Of a stretch of DNA of 64,000 nucleotides, positions 23,432 through 35,836 are shown piece by piece; positions within the stretch are counted from its first letter, which is position 1, and every line of letters begins with the position of its first letter. A model generated the notes under the pieces. It saw nothing but the letters and a program-made list of their open reading frames with translations, had not been told where the DNA came from and did no database searches. Origin of the DNA: Cichorium intybus (taxonomy: Eukaryota > Streptophyta > Magnoliopsida > Asterales > Asteraceae). The stretch is from assembly GCA_023525715.1 (NCBI GenBank), contig CM042010.1, forward strand, positions 64,980,966 to 65,044,965, written 5' to 3'. A program made the translations under genes and the position numbers.

Positions 23432-23837
23432 TATAGGTCCTATGATCTCACAATAACAATGATATCAATCAAAAGAATATGAACAAAGAGATTTATCAAC
23501 TTCAATGCACTCTTGTATTGATCTAGACTAGTACATAAGTTGTGTGATTGCCAAGAACAATATTCTCTCTCTCTCTCTCTCTAGCTTAGCACAATTCTCT
23601 AGGCAATCAACATGACAAATGATGTCATAAAAACCTTAAATACTCTAGACCTAATGAACTAAGCCCATGGAAAGCATTCCACTAGCCCAAAATGGCATGG
23701 ACAACAAGGACTAAAACCGAACAACCTAGTGTTGTTTGGTCCATACCGATTTTCCAAATTAAACCCAAACTATAATGTTTTACACTTTTAGTCCCTTATA
23801 AATAAAAGATTAAACCAAACTAAAATAATTCCTAACA
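23432..23837 (-). repeat. 5' LTR of the Copia element
   Basis: Partner of 5185-5585. The first base pair of the terminal TG has changed (TATAGGTCC against TGTAGGTCC). It is followed by the duplication gggtg at 23838-23842. Confidence 0.88.
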
Positions 23838-23842
23838 GGGTG

Positions 23843-24160
23843 TCCTCTCCAGAACCTCGGGGAACTGAAGGAAAGGGTGGTCGCATCTGATAACCATCTG
23901 CACAAATAAACCACACAAAACAAATTTTTTTTTTTGCAAGATAAGTCCCTTTTCTCTCCCGCCGAGCCGCAGCGCGGCCTTCAAAATTTCCAAAACCTTC
24001 GTGTGACCCCACACTTGCCTCAGATCAATTATACCTGTGATGACGATGATAATATCTTCCTAATTACTCCTAAAAATGCAGTACCAAACCTATAAGGGAT
24101 GGGTTGCCTCCCAACAAGCGCTAAGTTTAACGTCTTTAGCCAGACGGATTACTCCTACTC
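23843..24160 (-). pseudogene. Athila env-like region, N-terminal part, and spacer
   Basis: The minus frame from about 24014 reads LRLGGREKGLILQKKKF and CDHPFLQFPEVLERTP, and runs in the same phase across the Copia insertion into the part that starts at 5179. Upstream, the sense strand has gttgggaggcaaccc (about 24100-24114), a conserved spacer word between pol and the third ORF in Athila elements. The start codon is uncertain. Confidence 0.6.
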
Positions 24161-24367
24161 TTAACGATCCTCCCGAGGCATCATCTTATTCATCTCGGGT
24201 GCAAAGTTGTGAACCATCGTTGCCAGCAATGAGGTGAGTTGCGTCATTCGATCGCTGACTTGGCTAATCCACTGCTGTTGCGCGTCCAGGAGCTGGAAGA
24301 CCTTCGCCTCCCTACACCGGGAATCCTTTTCGTATCGCTGATGTTTTAATTCTATCATTTTCATCAT
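24161..24367 (-). CDS. Small charged ORF in the pol position of the Athila-type element (68 aa)
   Basis: The ORF starts MMKMIELKHQRYEKDSR and is rich in Lys, Gln, Arg and Met, with a heptad-like run (VFQLLDAQQQWISQVSDRM) that could form a short coiled coil. It lies where RT and integrase would be expected, 53 bases after the protease fragment and before the env-like region. It resembles no pol domain I know. It could be a leftover C-terminal tail, a separate small protein of the non-autonomous element, or chance. Confidence 0.35.
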   Translation of the reverse strand: MMKMIELKHQRYEKDSRCREAKVFQLLDAQQQWISQVSDRMTQLTSLLATMVHNFAPEMNKMMPREDR

Positions 24368-24420
24368 GTCAAGCAGCTACACCTTGTCAATGGTTGATAG
24401 CGGATGTTCCTTTGTCTCCC

Positions 24421-26677
24421 TTAAAATTTCTTCTTTCCACCTTCACCTACTCGGGTCCATATCTTTCCTTTATCTCTGGTTCCTGGTGCCATCAGCGGAT
24501 TGTTGTTCCAATACTTATCATCATACCCTTGTGGTAGAGATATGGGACTCCCAAACATATTTAACCTGCGTTTTCTTGTCCCAAATGAGATATCCAAATC
24601 TCCCATCTTGCAATCTATAATAGCACCAGTCGTAGCCAAAAATGGACGTCCCAGGATCAGCGCGGGCGCGTCCTCCAAATCTCGTATTCCATGACTAAGA
24701 AATCCACCGGGTAGAAGAAATCACCTACTTTCACTATCACATTCGTTAACTTGCCCTGTGACACCTTAGTTGACTGATTGGCTAGTTGCAGAACCGTCTT
24801 TGCCGACTCCAACTCTTCATTCTTGTATTTGTCGTACAAATATCCTGGTAACACGTTAACACTTACCCCCAAATCCAGCAAGGTGTTCCTAATAACCACG
24901 TCTCCCACCGTGACAGTAATCAACGGTGATCCATGATCTCTCTTCTTCTTGGACAGTGTTCCCAACAATGCCTCGCTAGCTTTAACTGTCAACCTCACCG
25001 TATCAGGTGTGGGTGCCTTGCTTTCCTTATTTGTCTTACACATTTCCTGAAGAATCCTTGTATCTTCACGAGCATTTTTCAACTCATCCCACAAAGGTTG
25101 ATTTATTGACGGCCCAGTTGACTTGTTTGGCACCTCCTGCTTTTTATTTTCCTTTTTGTCCTTCTTCCTTTGTTTAATGCCAGCCACCATTGGCTGCTCC
25201 TTCTCTTGGACCTCCTTGTCCTCCTTGATTTGAGTTTCCTTCTCAACTTGGATCTCCTCCTCATCCTTATTCTCATCTTTATCTTCTTCAGCCTTAACTT
25301 CTTCTTCATTCTTACCCTTCCCTTCAACCTCAACTTCATCTTCATAACCTAGTAAGTCCTCTACAGTCACCTTCCTCCATTCGGCCTCGATGGCATTCAC
25401 ATGCTCCTTTCCTGCCCGTTGAGTATGGTTTGGGTTGATTTCCATAGTACTAGGCAATTTGCCATTGTCCCTCTTTCTTTGATCCTCAGCCATCTGAGCG
25501 ATCTGCCTTTCCATGTTGGTGATGGCTTTGGCATTAGCCTGGGATTGCTGCTGAGTGGTGTTGAACATTTCATACATCTTTGCAGTCAGATCTTCTTGGC
25601 TTCCTGGGGCATTGTTATTATTAACTGGCCCCCTGTTGTTGTTGTTACTGCTCCCATTTGAATTACTGTTGTTTGCGGGTTGGAATTGCATGGGCTGATT
25701 GGACGATTGCCCTTGATATTTATTCTGCCTCTGATTGTTGAAATTCTGAGAACCCTGGTTGTAAGGTCTGTAAGGCCGTCCATTATTGTATTGTCCTTGA
25801 CCTTGACCGAAAACCTGATTCGCCTCCTGGGTCCTATGTCCTTGTTGGCCTCCTTATTGTTGATTCTGGGGCCCATTCTGTAAGGTAGACATTAACCTAT
25901 CAAACTTCTTATTTAACTCACTAATCTCCTTCTTGACCTCCTTCTTCCAATCTGCGTCTGCTCCTACTGCTGCAGCTGTGGTCACTGGCTTCCTGGTAGA
26001 AAAATTCACTTTTGATCCGTTGCTAGGCTGTTCCAGAAATTGCCAAGCCTTATCGAGATCTTGCATCATGATGGTACCACTGGATGATGCATTGATCATC
26101 GCTTGGTTAGTTAAGTCCACACCCTCAAAGAATAATTTGACCAGCTGCCACTTCCGAATGTCGTGGTGAGGGCAAGAGCGCATCAATTCCTTCAAACGAT
26201 CCCAAGCCTCGTGAAATGCTTCTCCAGGCTTCTGCTAAAAATCTTGGATGGGTCGCCTAATCTCTGTAGTTTTACTCGCCAGGTAGAACTCTTGTAAAAA
26301 CTTAGCCTTCAGCTGCTCCCATGTGGTGATACTATTAGACTGAAGAGATGTAAATCAATACTTCGCTTTGTCTTTCAAAGTGAATGGGAACAACCTCAAC
26401 CAAAAGATGTTCTTATTTGTGTTCCTAGGGGTATTGGCATTGGCTATAGCTATGAACTCATACAAATGATTATATGGATCATCCTGTTTGTATCCCCTAA
26501 ATTCAGGCAATTTACCTAAAAGCTGCGGCCTAATTTCTGCCAGAGTATCTACATTGTCAGGAATATAAATGGGCGATGAATCGCCATACTCCTGCGATTG
26601 GTAGTGTGACGCAACCGATTGCCCTCTCGGTTGTGCAAAGTATAAAGGTTGAACAAAGTTACCGTTATATTGATGAT
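24421..26677 (-). pseudogene. Athila-type gag C-terminal part and aspartic protease
   Basis: In minus order: a gag capsid region (AEIRPQLLGKLPEFRGYKQD, FPFTLKDKAKY, then the ELMRSCPHHDIRKWQLVKLF and TNQAMINASSSGTIM motifs of Athila/Tat gag), a Gln/Asn-rich and then Glu/Lys-rich linker, and a protease with LLDLGVSVNVLP (DLG in place of DSG, usual in this group) and ILGRPFLATTGAIID. Stops lie near 26353, 26236 and 25856, and a frame change near 24680 splits the protease. The first part of gag is at 41671-42238, across the family-N insertion. No zinc knuckle was recognised. Confidence 0.82.
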
Positions 26678-26682
26678 CATTG

Positions 26683-27458
26683 TGAAAGGTTTTATACAAA
26701 TCAATGAACTAAAACCCTAAGTTCACATGCAACCTATAAGGATCTATGTTTTCTTCTAATTGAACATATAATAAATTCCTAAAGGCCACAAGAAAATAAC
26801 TAAAAGAATAAAATCAGAAAAACTAACCTTTTAGGATTTCTTGGAAGCAAAGCAGCACAAGTGTCCTGCCTCAAATGAAGTCACACCCAATGAGCTAGGG
26901 AAGGTCACAAAATTCTAGAGAGTTTTGGTGTAAAAATGGCGCAGGAAATAAGGGTCTAAGGCTCCCTATTTATAGCCTCCAGCAGATAACCAGATAAGTC
27001 TTTAGAGATAAACCTTTTTGAATTCAAATGAGATAAACATTTTATCTTACAACTCAAATCATATTTATCCTTATTAATTTCGAAATATATATATCTTATA
27101 TATAATTTCGATGGCTTATTTATCTGTTAAAATTGTCACTTACTCAACTATTGAATAATTACAATTTCAGTCCCTGCACCTTTAATTAATTAAATTAATC
27201 ACCAAATTAATTTCAATTAATTCCAGATTAATTTCTAATTAATTAATATAGTTTCTAATTAATATATTATCACTTTAATATATTAATAAACTATTTATTT
27301 AATTTATTATTGATTTATTAATCATATAATGAATCAATCTTTCTCTCTACCGAACTTTCTACCAAAACTCCAGCTATGAGGGCAACCCAAATGGACTTTG
27401 CTACTATTAATTAGGTAAATACAAATTATTAGTCATGGCTTAGACACCTAATGCAACA
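26683..27458 (-). repeat. 3' LTR, family-N outer copy
   Basis: Partner of 40895-41670. A TATA-like ctataaatagg in sense is near 26966-26976. The inner side is followed by gtctcccacttgg, whose sense reading (ccaagtgggagac) is the polypurine tract. Confidence 0.9.
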
Positions 27459-28553
27459 GTCTCCCACTTGGATAAGTCTATGACTATAATTACCATTTAT
27501 CCTCTAATTAATCAGCAAACTGTAGCTTCCTAGAAACTGCTGCCGAACTCTGACCCAGTCAGTTCTGTCCATAGATAAGTGATCATATGATCCTCAATTC
27601 AACAAGATATTTTTTCAGACATGAGACATGGATTGAGATCAATCTCTGTCTGATACTCTATTTCTCGATTCCCTATTTGCATATGACATATGACTTCTAA
27701 TTGAACAACTCAATTCAGTCCTGGCTGGCCAGCACTTTAGTCAACTTCAAAATCATCGAGAGGCCTACAGATATCTGTTTCCCATCAGGGTCAAGGAACG
27801 AATAAGCTTCGAATCATATGCTTATATCTTTTACCAGTCAAATTATTCACAACAACATGTTTTATAACATTGAGTTACAGATGCGGTTTCGTATTATCAA
27901 TGAACAACTGCCTTGTAAATTACAACTCATATCTCTCCACTTCAAGATCATAAGATATTATTTTCTCAACATTGCTTGTGATATAATCCATGAAGCAATC
28001 TATTGAACGTGGGTTTATCCAATACTCAAATCTCTATTTCTAAGTACTCATGAATGTTGTAGCAATCCTATTGTAATGTCCAACTCTTTAGACAGTCTAC
28101 AAACCAATTCATGACAGTCTTGATTCAATACTTACTTCCCAAAGTATGAGCGACTGTGGACCTTTTCTGAATAATTAAATTATTCGAGAAGTAAAACATG
28201 CGAAAGCGAAACATAAAGATCTGGCTGGCAGCTACTCCTGCTTATTACCAAGTCTCCACGAGGTAATCACCAAGTCAGATCTTGTCATAAACTATTATCG
28301 GTTTCTAAATTTCTTTTAAACTTCCAATTCAAGTTTTATATCTGTGTCTATATGAACATTTCACTCTTTCTATGTATTCAAAAGTGTCTTACACTGATAC
28401 ACTTCATAGAATATGATCCAATCGGATGCTCTTCCGTTGACATCTCAATTTGTCATTCTGTCATTCTCACTTACAACTCCATTCTGGTGATGTGTACTGT
28501 GACTATCCATGGTTCTCGGGGTCTTTAGTCTACATGACTGCACCCTAAGACTA

Positions 28554-28612
28554 TTTCGAGGTGTTATGATGTGCCGGTGAACCACACGCGCTCCATCAGA
28601 ATACCAACGAAA
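28554..28612. other. Family-N hairpin 1 (outer copy)
   Basis: Nested pairing TTTCG...CGAAA, GGT...ACC, TT...AA and TGATG...CATCA closes a 22-nt loop that begins TGCCGGT and ends CACACGCGCTC. The same structure occurs at 31891-31948 and 63885-63943. Confidence 0.78.
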
Positions 28613-29534
28613 CTCTTTAGCCATGAAGTCCTTTAGCACCACGTCCTGACGTTAATAATTACCACTTTGAAACTCTTTCAAATTATTATTACTATCACTT
28701 TCACCCCAATCATTTCCCAATGATTTCTCATGTGAGTTCAAATAATCCATCCAGTATTCCCAGCCAGACAATATCCTGAATCCAACTTACTATGCCCTAA
28801 GCATCAAGTCATCAGGACATGTTCATGACACTTCTGATCGATCCAAGAAGCTTGTGGAACCCGATCTTATCTTATTCCAAACCCTTTCGAAATCCAAAGA
28901 TTATTTATAATCCTTGTGTCATGACTTTCAAAAAATATTTCCTTTCGGAGACTCTTCTCATGCATCTTGAATCTTATCAAGATCATGCTTACAATGGCTT
29001 GGTCTATACTGACTATCTCATCTGTCCGATAGATGTCTGTGAACTACGTGAGTATGTTGCACCTTCTTTATTTCTTTCATGCCAAGTCATCACACTTTGC
29101 AATGATAAGAAACTCCTTTCCTGGGGTTATGCATATTGAATCTCATCAATATCATGTTGGCAGAATTTTTATATATCTAATAGATGTTCGCAACCACCTG
29201 ATTATGTTGTATTTCTTAAAGTCTTTCGCAGTGAATTATCTTTTAATGTCAAATCATTACACTTTGTAATGAACAATATGTAACTAACATATAGTCATAA
29301 GCAGATAACAATGATACTCCTACTGGCTTTGACTCTTTCGGACTCTTCACAAAATCCAAACCTTTTGGCACATTTTGAGAATCTGAAACCTTTCTGACAT
29401 AGTTATGGGAATCTTTCAGGCTGTTCACAAAATCCAAAACTTTTGGCATATTTTAAGAATCCGAATTTCCTTTCTTGCAAGGTGCCCGTGGGATGAATCC
29501 CGGGGCCATGTACCTACTGTATTTGCATGCTCTT

Positions 29535-29589
29535 TGTGAGTCCTTATTAGTGTGCCGGTAATCCACACGCGCTCCAATAAAGTCTCACA
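29535..29589. other. Family-N hairpin 2 (outer copy)
   Basis: Outer stem TGTGAG...CTCACA, same loop start (TGCCGGT) and loop end (CACACGCGCTC). The inner stem is eroded here but perfect in the inner copy (32886-32940). Confidence 0.65.
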
Positions 29590-30175
29590 CTGTGCCACGC
29601 AGTATCCTTTCGGATTTTATCTTCTATTGAGAGTGCTTCTCTTGGAATCAATTGCTTGACCCTGAGTATCGTCTCACTCAACCAGATGTTCTGTAAGTAC
29701 ATTTCTATCCATGTCGCTTTCTTTTGATGATTCAATTACTCCTACTGTTTTTTAGACCAGGTGTAAAATCAATCAAATTGTTAAATAGACTGTGTCTCGC
29801 CCTAAGGTTCTCTTATTTGGCAACAACCGGGCTCACCAATGCTTCCAACTAGTCGGACTGCTAATCCGTACCAACTTTAGTGTTTTACCACTAATTGGTA
29901 TGTCACCCAGATCACAACACTTTATGATGGTGACTAATACTACTGGTTAAGAGAAAAGTATGTCAGGTTTAACAGGAATCTGATTCCTGCTCAAAGCCTA
30001 GTGATGACTAAAAGTTCTTTCAATTGGCTGAGTTCAGGATTATTCTTACTCCCACTGTTTCCTTAGAATATGAGTCCTTTCCAAAAGAACTCTTCTTTCA
30101 CAGTTACAGTCGGGATAGCCAATGAAACGACACTGCTGATCAGGTACAGGCTAGTCATGAGGTTCGGACGAACAC

Positions 30176-30800
30176 TGAAAGGTTTTCTGCAAATCTATGA
30201 ACTAAAACCCTAAGTTCACATGCAACCTAAATTGGATCTATGTTTTCTTACTTTGAACATGTAACTAATTCCTAAAGGCAAAACAAAAATTAACTAAAAG
30301 AATAAAATAGAAAAACTAACCTTTAGTTGTTTCTTGCAAGCTAAGCAGCACAAGTGTCCTGCCTCAAATGAGATCACACCCAGGGAGCAGGAGGTGGACG
30401 AAATCTAGAGAGAGGGAGGAGTCAAGAATGGCGTGAATTATGATGCCTGGAGTCTCTAATTAATATTCTACCTGGACAGTCACTACTCAACTATTAAGTA
30501 ATTACAAAATAGCCCCTGCACCTTTAATTAATCAAATTAATCACCAAATTAAATCCAATTAATTCCAGATTAATTTCTAATTAATTACTATAGTTTCTAA
30601 TTAATATATTATCACTTTAATATATTAATAAACTATTTATTTAATTCCTATTGATTTATTAATCATATAATAAATCAATCTTTCTCTATTCGGAACTTTC
30701 TACCAAACCTCTAGCTATGAGGGCAACCCAAATGGACTTTGCTACTATTAATTAGGTAAATTACAAATTATTAGTCATGGCTTAGACACCTAATCCAACA
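30176..30800 (-). repeat. 3' LTR, family-N inner copy, with ~148-base deletion
   Basis: Compared with 36870-37642 it lacks the stretch between gagtctcta and attaatatt (about 37153-37300), which contains the TATA-like ctatttatagg. The joint is near 30460. Confidence 0.85.
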
Positions 30801-31890
30801 GTCTCCCACTTGGATAAGTCTATGACTATAATTACCAATTTAACCTCTAATTAATCAGCAAACTGTAGCTTCCTAGAAACTTTTGTCGAACTCTGACCTA
30901 GTCAGTTCTGTCCATAGATAAGTGATCAAATGATCCTCCGTCCAACAAGATATTTTCAGACATGAGACATGGATTGAGATCAATCTCTGTCTGATACACT
31001 GTTTCCCGATTTCCGATTTTGCTTATGACTTTTAGACTTTTAATTGAACGAATCAATTTAGTCCTGGCTGGCCAGCACTTCAGTCAACTTCAAAATCATC
31101 GAGTGGCCAACAGATATCTGTTTCCCATCAGGGTCATGAGACGAATAAGCTTCGACTCATATGTTATATCTTTTACCCGACAAATCACTCACAACAGCAC
31201 GTTTTATAACACCGAGTTACCGATGCGTTTTCGTACTATCAATGAGCAACCGCCTTGCAAATTATAACTCATATCTCTCCACTTCAAGACCATAAGATAT
31301 TATCGTCTCTACATTGCTCGTGATGTAATCCATGAAGCAATCTATTGAGCGTGGGTTTATCCAATACTCAAATCTCCATTTCCAAGTACTCATGAACGTT
31401 GCTGCAATCTTATTGCTATGTCTAACTCCTTAGACAATCTACAAACCAATTCATGGCAGTCTTTCTTCATACTTACTCCTAAGAGTATGAGCGACTGTGG
31501 ATATTTGAGTAATCCAATTACTCAGGAAGTAAACATGCAAAAGCGAAACATGAAATCTGACTGGCAGCTACTCCTGCTTATTACCAAGTCTCCACGAGGT
31601 AATCACCAAGTCAGATTTACCATAACTATTATCGGTTTCTTATTTTTCTTTTAAACTTTTAATTCAAACCCTTTTATATTTTGTCTATTATGACCTTTTC
31701 ACTCTTTCTATGTATCCAAGTGTCTAATACTTATACACTTTAATTGCAGATAATCCAATCGGATACTCTTCCGATGATATCTCAATTTGTCATTCCGTCT
31801 TTCTCTCTCACAACTCCATTCTAGTGATGTGTACTGTGACTACCCATAGTTCTCGGGATCTATAGTCTACATGACTACACCCTAATACTA

Positions 31891-31948
31891 TTTCGAGGTA
31901 TCATGATGTGCCGGTGAACCACACGCGCTCCATCAGAAAACAACGAAA
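31891..31948. other. Family-N hairpin 1 (inner copy)
   Basis: TTTCG...CGAAA and TGATG...CATCA around the shared 22-nt loop (TGCCGGT...CACACGCGCTC). Confidence 0.75.
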
Positions 31949-32885
31949 CTCTTCAACCATGAAGTCCTATAACACCACGTCCTAGTGTAACCAATTACTG
32001 ATTCGAAACTCCTTTCAAATCGTTCACCCTAATCATTTCCCAATGTTTTTTCACGTCTGTTCAAAAATTCATTCAGTATTCTCAACCATGCAATATCCTG
32101 AATCTAACTTACAATGCTCTAAGCATTAAGTCATCAGGATATGTTCATAACACTTCTGATTTGTCCAAGAGGCTCGAGGAACCTGATGTAATCTCATTCC
32201 AAGCCCTTTCGGAATCCTAAGACTATCAATAATCCTTGTGTCATGATTTCCGAAAACCATTTCCTTTCGGGGACTCTTTCTTATGCATCTTGAATCTCAT
32301 CAAGATCATATTCTCAACGGCTAAGTCAATACTGTCAGTCTCATCTATCTGATAGATGTCTATGAACTACGTAAATTTGTTGCACCTTCTTTGTTTCTTT
32401 CATGCCAATTCATTACACTTTGCAATGACAGGAAACTCCTTTCCTTGGGTTATGCATCTTGAATTTCATCAAGATCACATTGGCAGAATTCTGATCTATC
32501 TAATAGATGCTCACAACCACCTGAGTATGTTGTATATCTTAAAGTCTTTCATAGTGAACCGTTTCTTAACACCAAGTCATTATACTTTGTAATGATAAGA
32601 GACGTTTCCTAGAACCAGTATATAACCCACATACAATGATAGCAGATACTCCCACTGACTTTGACACCATTATATGACTCTTTCGGACTATTCACAAGAT
32701 CTATAACTTATGGCACATTTTGCGAAACCGAAATTCAAACCTTTCCGACATATTAAAGGAAATCTTTCAGGCTATTCACAAAATCCAAACCTTTTGGCCT
32801 ATTTTGAGAATCTGAATATCCTTTCTTGCGAGATGCCCATGGGACGAATCCCGGGGCCATGTACCTTTTGTAATGGCATGCTCTA

Positions 32886-32940
32886 TGTGAGTCCCTATTA
32901 GTGTGCCGATAAACCACACACGCTCCACTAACGACTCACA
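32886..32940. other. Family-N hairpin 2 (inner copy)
   Basis: TGTGAGTC...GACTCACA outer stem and TTAGTG...CACTAA inner stem around the shared loop (here TGCCGAT...CACACACGCTC). Confidence 0.78.
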
Positions 32941-34470
32941 TTATGCCATGCAGAATCCTCTTAAATCTCATCTTCTATTGAGAGCGCTCTTCTCGGAATC
33001 AATTGCTTGATTCCAAGTGATCACTCAATCAACCAGATGTTCTGTAAGTACATTTCTATGTTTCCTTCTTTTGATGATTCAATTACTCCCACTGGTTCCT
33101 AGACCAGTTGTAAAAATCAAACAAACTGTCACATAGACTGTGTCTCGCGTTGAGGTTCTCTTATTTGGCAGCAACCAGGCTCACCAATGCTTCCAGTAGT
33201 CGGATTACTTATCCGTATCATCTTTAGTGTTTTACCACTACTCGGTATGTCACCCATATCATAACTCCTTATGACGGTGACTACTGGTTAAGCGAAGAGA
33301 GGGTATGTCAGGTTTAACATGAATCCAATTCCTGGTCAAGGCCCAGTGGTGACTAAAAGGTTCTTTCACTTGGCTAATCCCTGAACTCCTTCAGGATTAT
33401 TCTTACTCCCACTGTTTCCTTAGAATATGAGCTCTTTCTAAAAGGGCTCTTCTTTCAAAGGATAATCGGGATGGCCAATGAAACGACATCGCTGATCAGT
33501 TTCAGGCTTGTCAAGAGATTCGGACGAATGCTACATGACCCTGGACTTTCTATGTACTAGTGGGATGATCCCAGCTTAACATTTCAGATAGTGTCGACAT
33601 AACCTACTTAGTCTAAGATATGGTCGGAATATGGTTTTTGCGGTCTGACTGGTTGAATATTCAATTCATTGAAATACTAATCGGAAATGTATCTTATACA
33701 TTGAGGATCAAAAACTATTTCGATCAATGCTCCATCATCTTCCCTAAGATACATTATAACCACTAATGTTCTTGGAAGAGGATAAACTGTGAAACATTTT
33801 CTCAGTCTGTGTTGTCACTAAGGTTCTGTTGATCTTATACTTCCTTTGAAATCCTTGGACACTTCAAGGTTCCAATCAATCGCTTATTCCGATAAGCGAA
33901 GCCATATTTGTCAAACTATTTGGTAATTATCATGAAGTATAACTAATCGTGTTCTGTTCGAAGATTCAAGCAATACATAGTAATTTATGTGTCTGTTGCT
34001 CAAGATCTTAAGGTCTTTTACATCTTATGTAAATTTTATGATTTTGTTAATATTGTTCAAGACATGCAATCATCACCTGACTCCAAGTCAACTGATTCCA
34101 AAATCCTATCCATTGGATCTTTGGGTGATTCCTTTCTTGCCGCAATTAATTTTATTAAGCACTCAATTCATCATGTGACTCTAAGTCAAATGATTCCAAA
34201 GTCCTGTCCAACTGGATCTTTGGTGAAAGTGATTCTCATAAAATTCACTTAACAATCATAAAGAAACACAATTTATTAGTCCAATCTCATTGGATGTATC
34301 AACGTTCAAGTTATTACCATTTATGCCATTAACACATTCACACAACGTTTCGATGATAATTAAAACAATCATGTTAAAAAATATTTTGTTAAACCAGAAT
34401 TATCCTCAGAACATTGTACTATGCGAATCCATGTCATGTGTGTCTATAAACTAATAACAAGAATAAATAT

Positions 34471-34728
34471 CTAGCCTAACTCCAAAAACTGCACGAGCTC
34501 CAGATCCAATCTGAATATGCTCTTGTGCGATAACATCCCGCATCCTACTGAGTCCGTGCATACAGAGCAAATGTGAGAAAACACATCCTGTATCGAGAAA
34601 TGAGGATCAGGTATTATGAGTTTTAAGATATTACTGAGTTTGCCAAACGGTTTGGCTTTGGAGCATTGTTCCAATCTTTCTGTGACTGTGTCCCACCTTA
34701 TGGATTCCCAGTTTGAAACATCGAACAA
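34471..34728 (-). pseudogene. Short open frame in family N, possible remnant of a coding region (85 aa)
   Basis: An 85-codon frame contains NWESIRWDTVTERLEQCSKA. The outer copy has the matching DNA near 38600-38840, but broken by stops. I recognise no domain. It lies downstream of a second short frame (39145-39366 in the outer copy) in sense order, so both may be traces of one old protein, for instance a gag or captured gene. Confidence 0.3.
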
Positions 34729-35678
34729 TCGGTCTAGACGATTTGGATCATTTCTTGATGCACCTTAATACTGGACTCAATCCTGAAGCAGCTGAATCAA
34801 TGGAACTATGCTTCTCCATGAACGACTCATACAGCGTCGACATTGAATGCATTTCCACGATTGTCTTATCCGATTACCCTTTCTGTTCATCTGGATGAAT
34901 AGATCAGCGAGTCGAGCTAACGCTTAACTCCCGATCACAAAGGGAAACCAGTTTTATACTGTTCGCCTATGTATCCCTCAAACTTGGGAACATGCAAACT
35001 AGTGCTACTTCCTTCATGCTTGAAACTTCAAGCTCTTTGAAGATCCTAGTTTGTTCCCTTTTTCAACCAGTTCTCGGAACCTTTCCTCAACTAGCTGTGC
35101 CAACTTATCTGACCCCAGGAATTCTAAATCCCTGCGGAACTCGGGGTCAATGATCAAGGAGTCATGCTCATCACAAGCTGCTGTGTGATGTCATGTTTGG
35201 GAGCGGACACTCAGTCGGATATGGTTCCCCAGCAAAACTAAGAACTATTCTCTAATTGCAAAACCATATCACACAGTCAAGGCCAGTCAGCCTTACAATA
35301 TTAAGCAGGCGCTTTCTGATGCCCTCAGAAATGGGTAAAGGAGGGGAAGGAGGAGAATGACATTTTCTTCAGACATATATAAAATTTGAATTTATTAGTT
35401 TAATTAATCCTTTTAAATAATTACCCAATTTATTATTTAACAAGGCTAGGACCCAAAATACCCCAACTATGCTATGAAGAGGGATGCCGTAATCACAACA
35501 CAGTGGTCATTAAGGTAGATAACATTTATCAATTTCAGCCTTATGAAATTCCTAGATCTGTGAGATTCATCGAACTGTTCAATGGCATGTTTAATCTCGG
35601 ACATGCCCCACCGTTTGTGACTGGGATGCCGAGGATCACAAACCGGGTGTGAATAACCATGCAAATTAGCTTGGTACT

Positions 35679-35753
35679 CTCGGGGTCTATTATCATCTCA
35701 AATTGATGTGCCGGTTAACCACACACGCTCCATCAACAATGATAACACCCGAG
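35679..35753. other. Family-N hairpin 3 (inner copy)
   Basis: CTCGGG...CCCGAG, TTATCA...TGATAA and TTGATG...CATCAA surround the shared loop (TGCCGGT...CACACACGCTC). In the outer copy the outermost pairs are CTCA...TGAG, so both arms changed. Confidence 0.8.
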
Positions 35754-35758
35754 AAACC

Positions 35759-35836
35759 CATTGCCACTCTTTATGAACCCCCATTGGTGTGCCGGTAACC
35801 CACACACGCTCCACCAACGTTTCATAAAGTGCAATG
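35759..35836. other. Family-N hairpin 4 (inner copy)
   Basis: CATTGC...GCAATG, TTTATGAA...TTCATAAA and TTGGTG...CACCAA surround the shared loop. All three stems differ from the outer copy (39922-39999) by paired changes. Confidence 0.82.

Larger units (their letters stand above)
5185..23837 (-). mobile_element. Ty1/Copia element inserted in the Athila env-like region
   Basis: LTRs at 5185-5585 and 23432-23837 are flanked by the perfect duplication gggtg (5180-5184 and 23838-23842). The primer site (23418-23429) is the tRNA-iMet type. Sense order on the minus strand is leader, gag, protease, integrase, RT, RNase H, then a 1.8-kb noncoding 3' region, which is the Copia order. It is split by a Tekay-like element and by a deleted Copia copy; without them it is about 7.3 kb. 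Frameshifts and stops in gag and pol make it non-functional now. Confidence 0.9.
27459..30175 (-). other. Internal noncoding DNA of family N (outer copy, 3' part)
   Basis: No gene is supported; short frames (28445-28642, 28819-29139) are not kept in the inner copy. It aligns throughout with 30801-33530 and, for its first 0.7 kb, with 20387-21140. It includes hairpins at 28554-28612 and 29535-29589. Confidence 0.75.

Noticed and set aside
25103..25352. Lys/Arg-rich minus frame and Leu/Phe-rich plus frame
   Set aside because: Alternate-frame readings of the Glu/Lys-rich gag linker of the Athila-type element.
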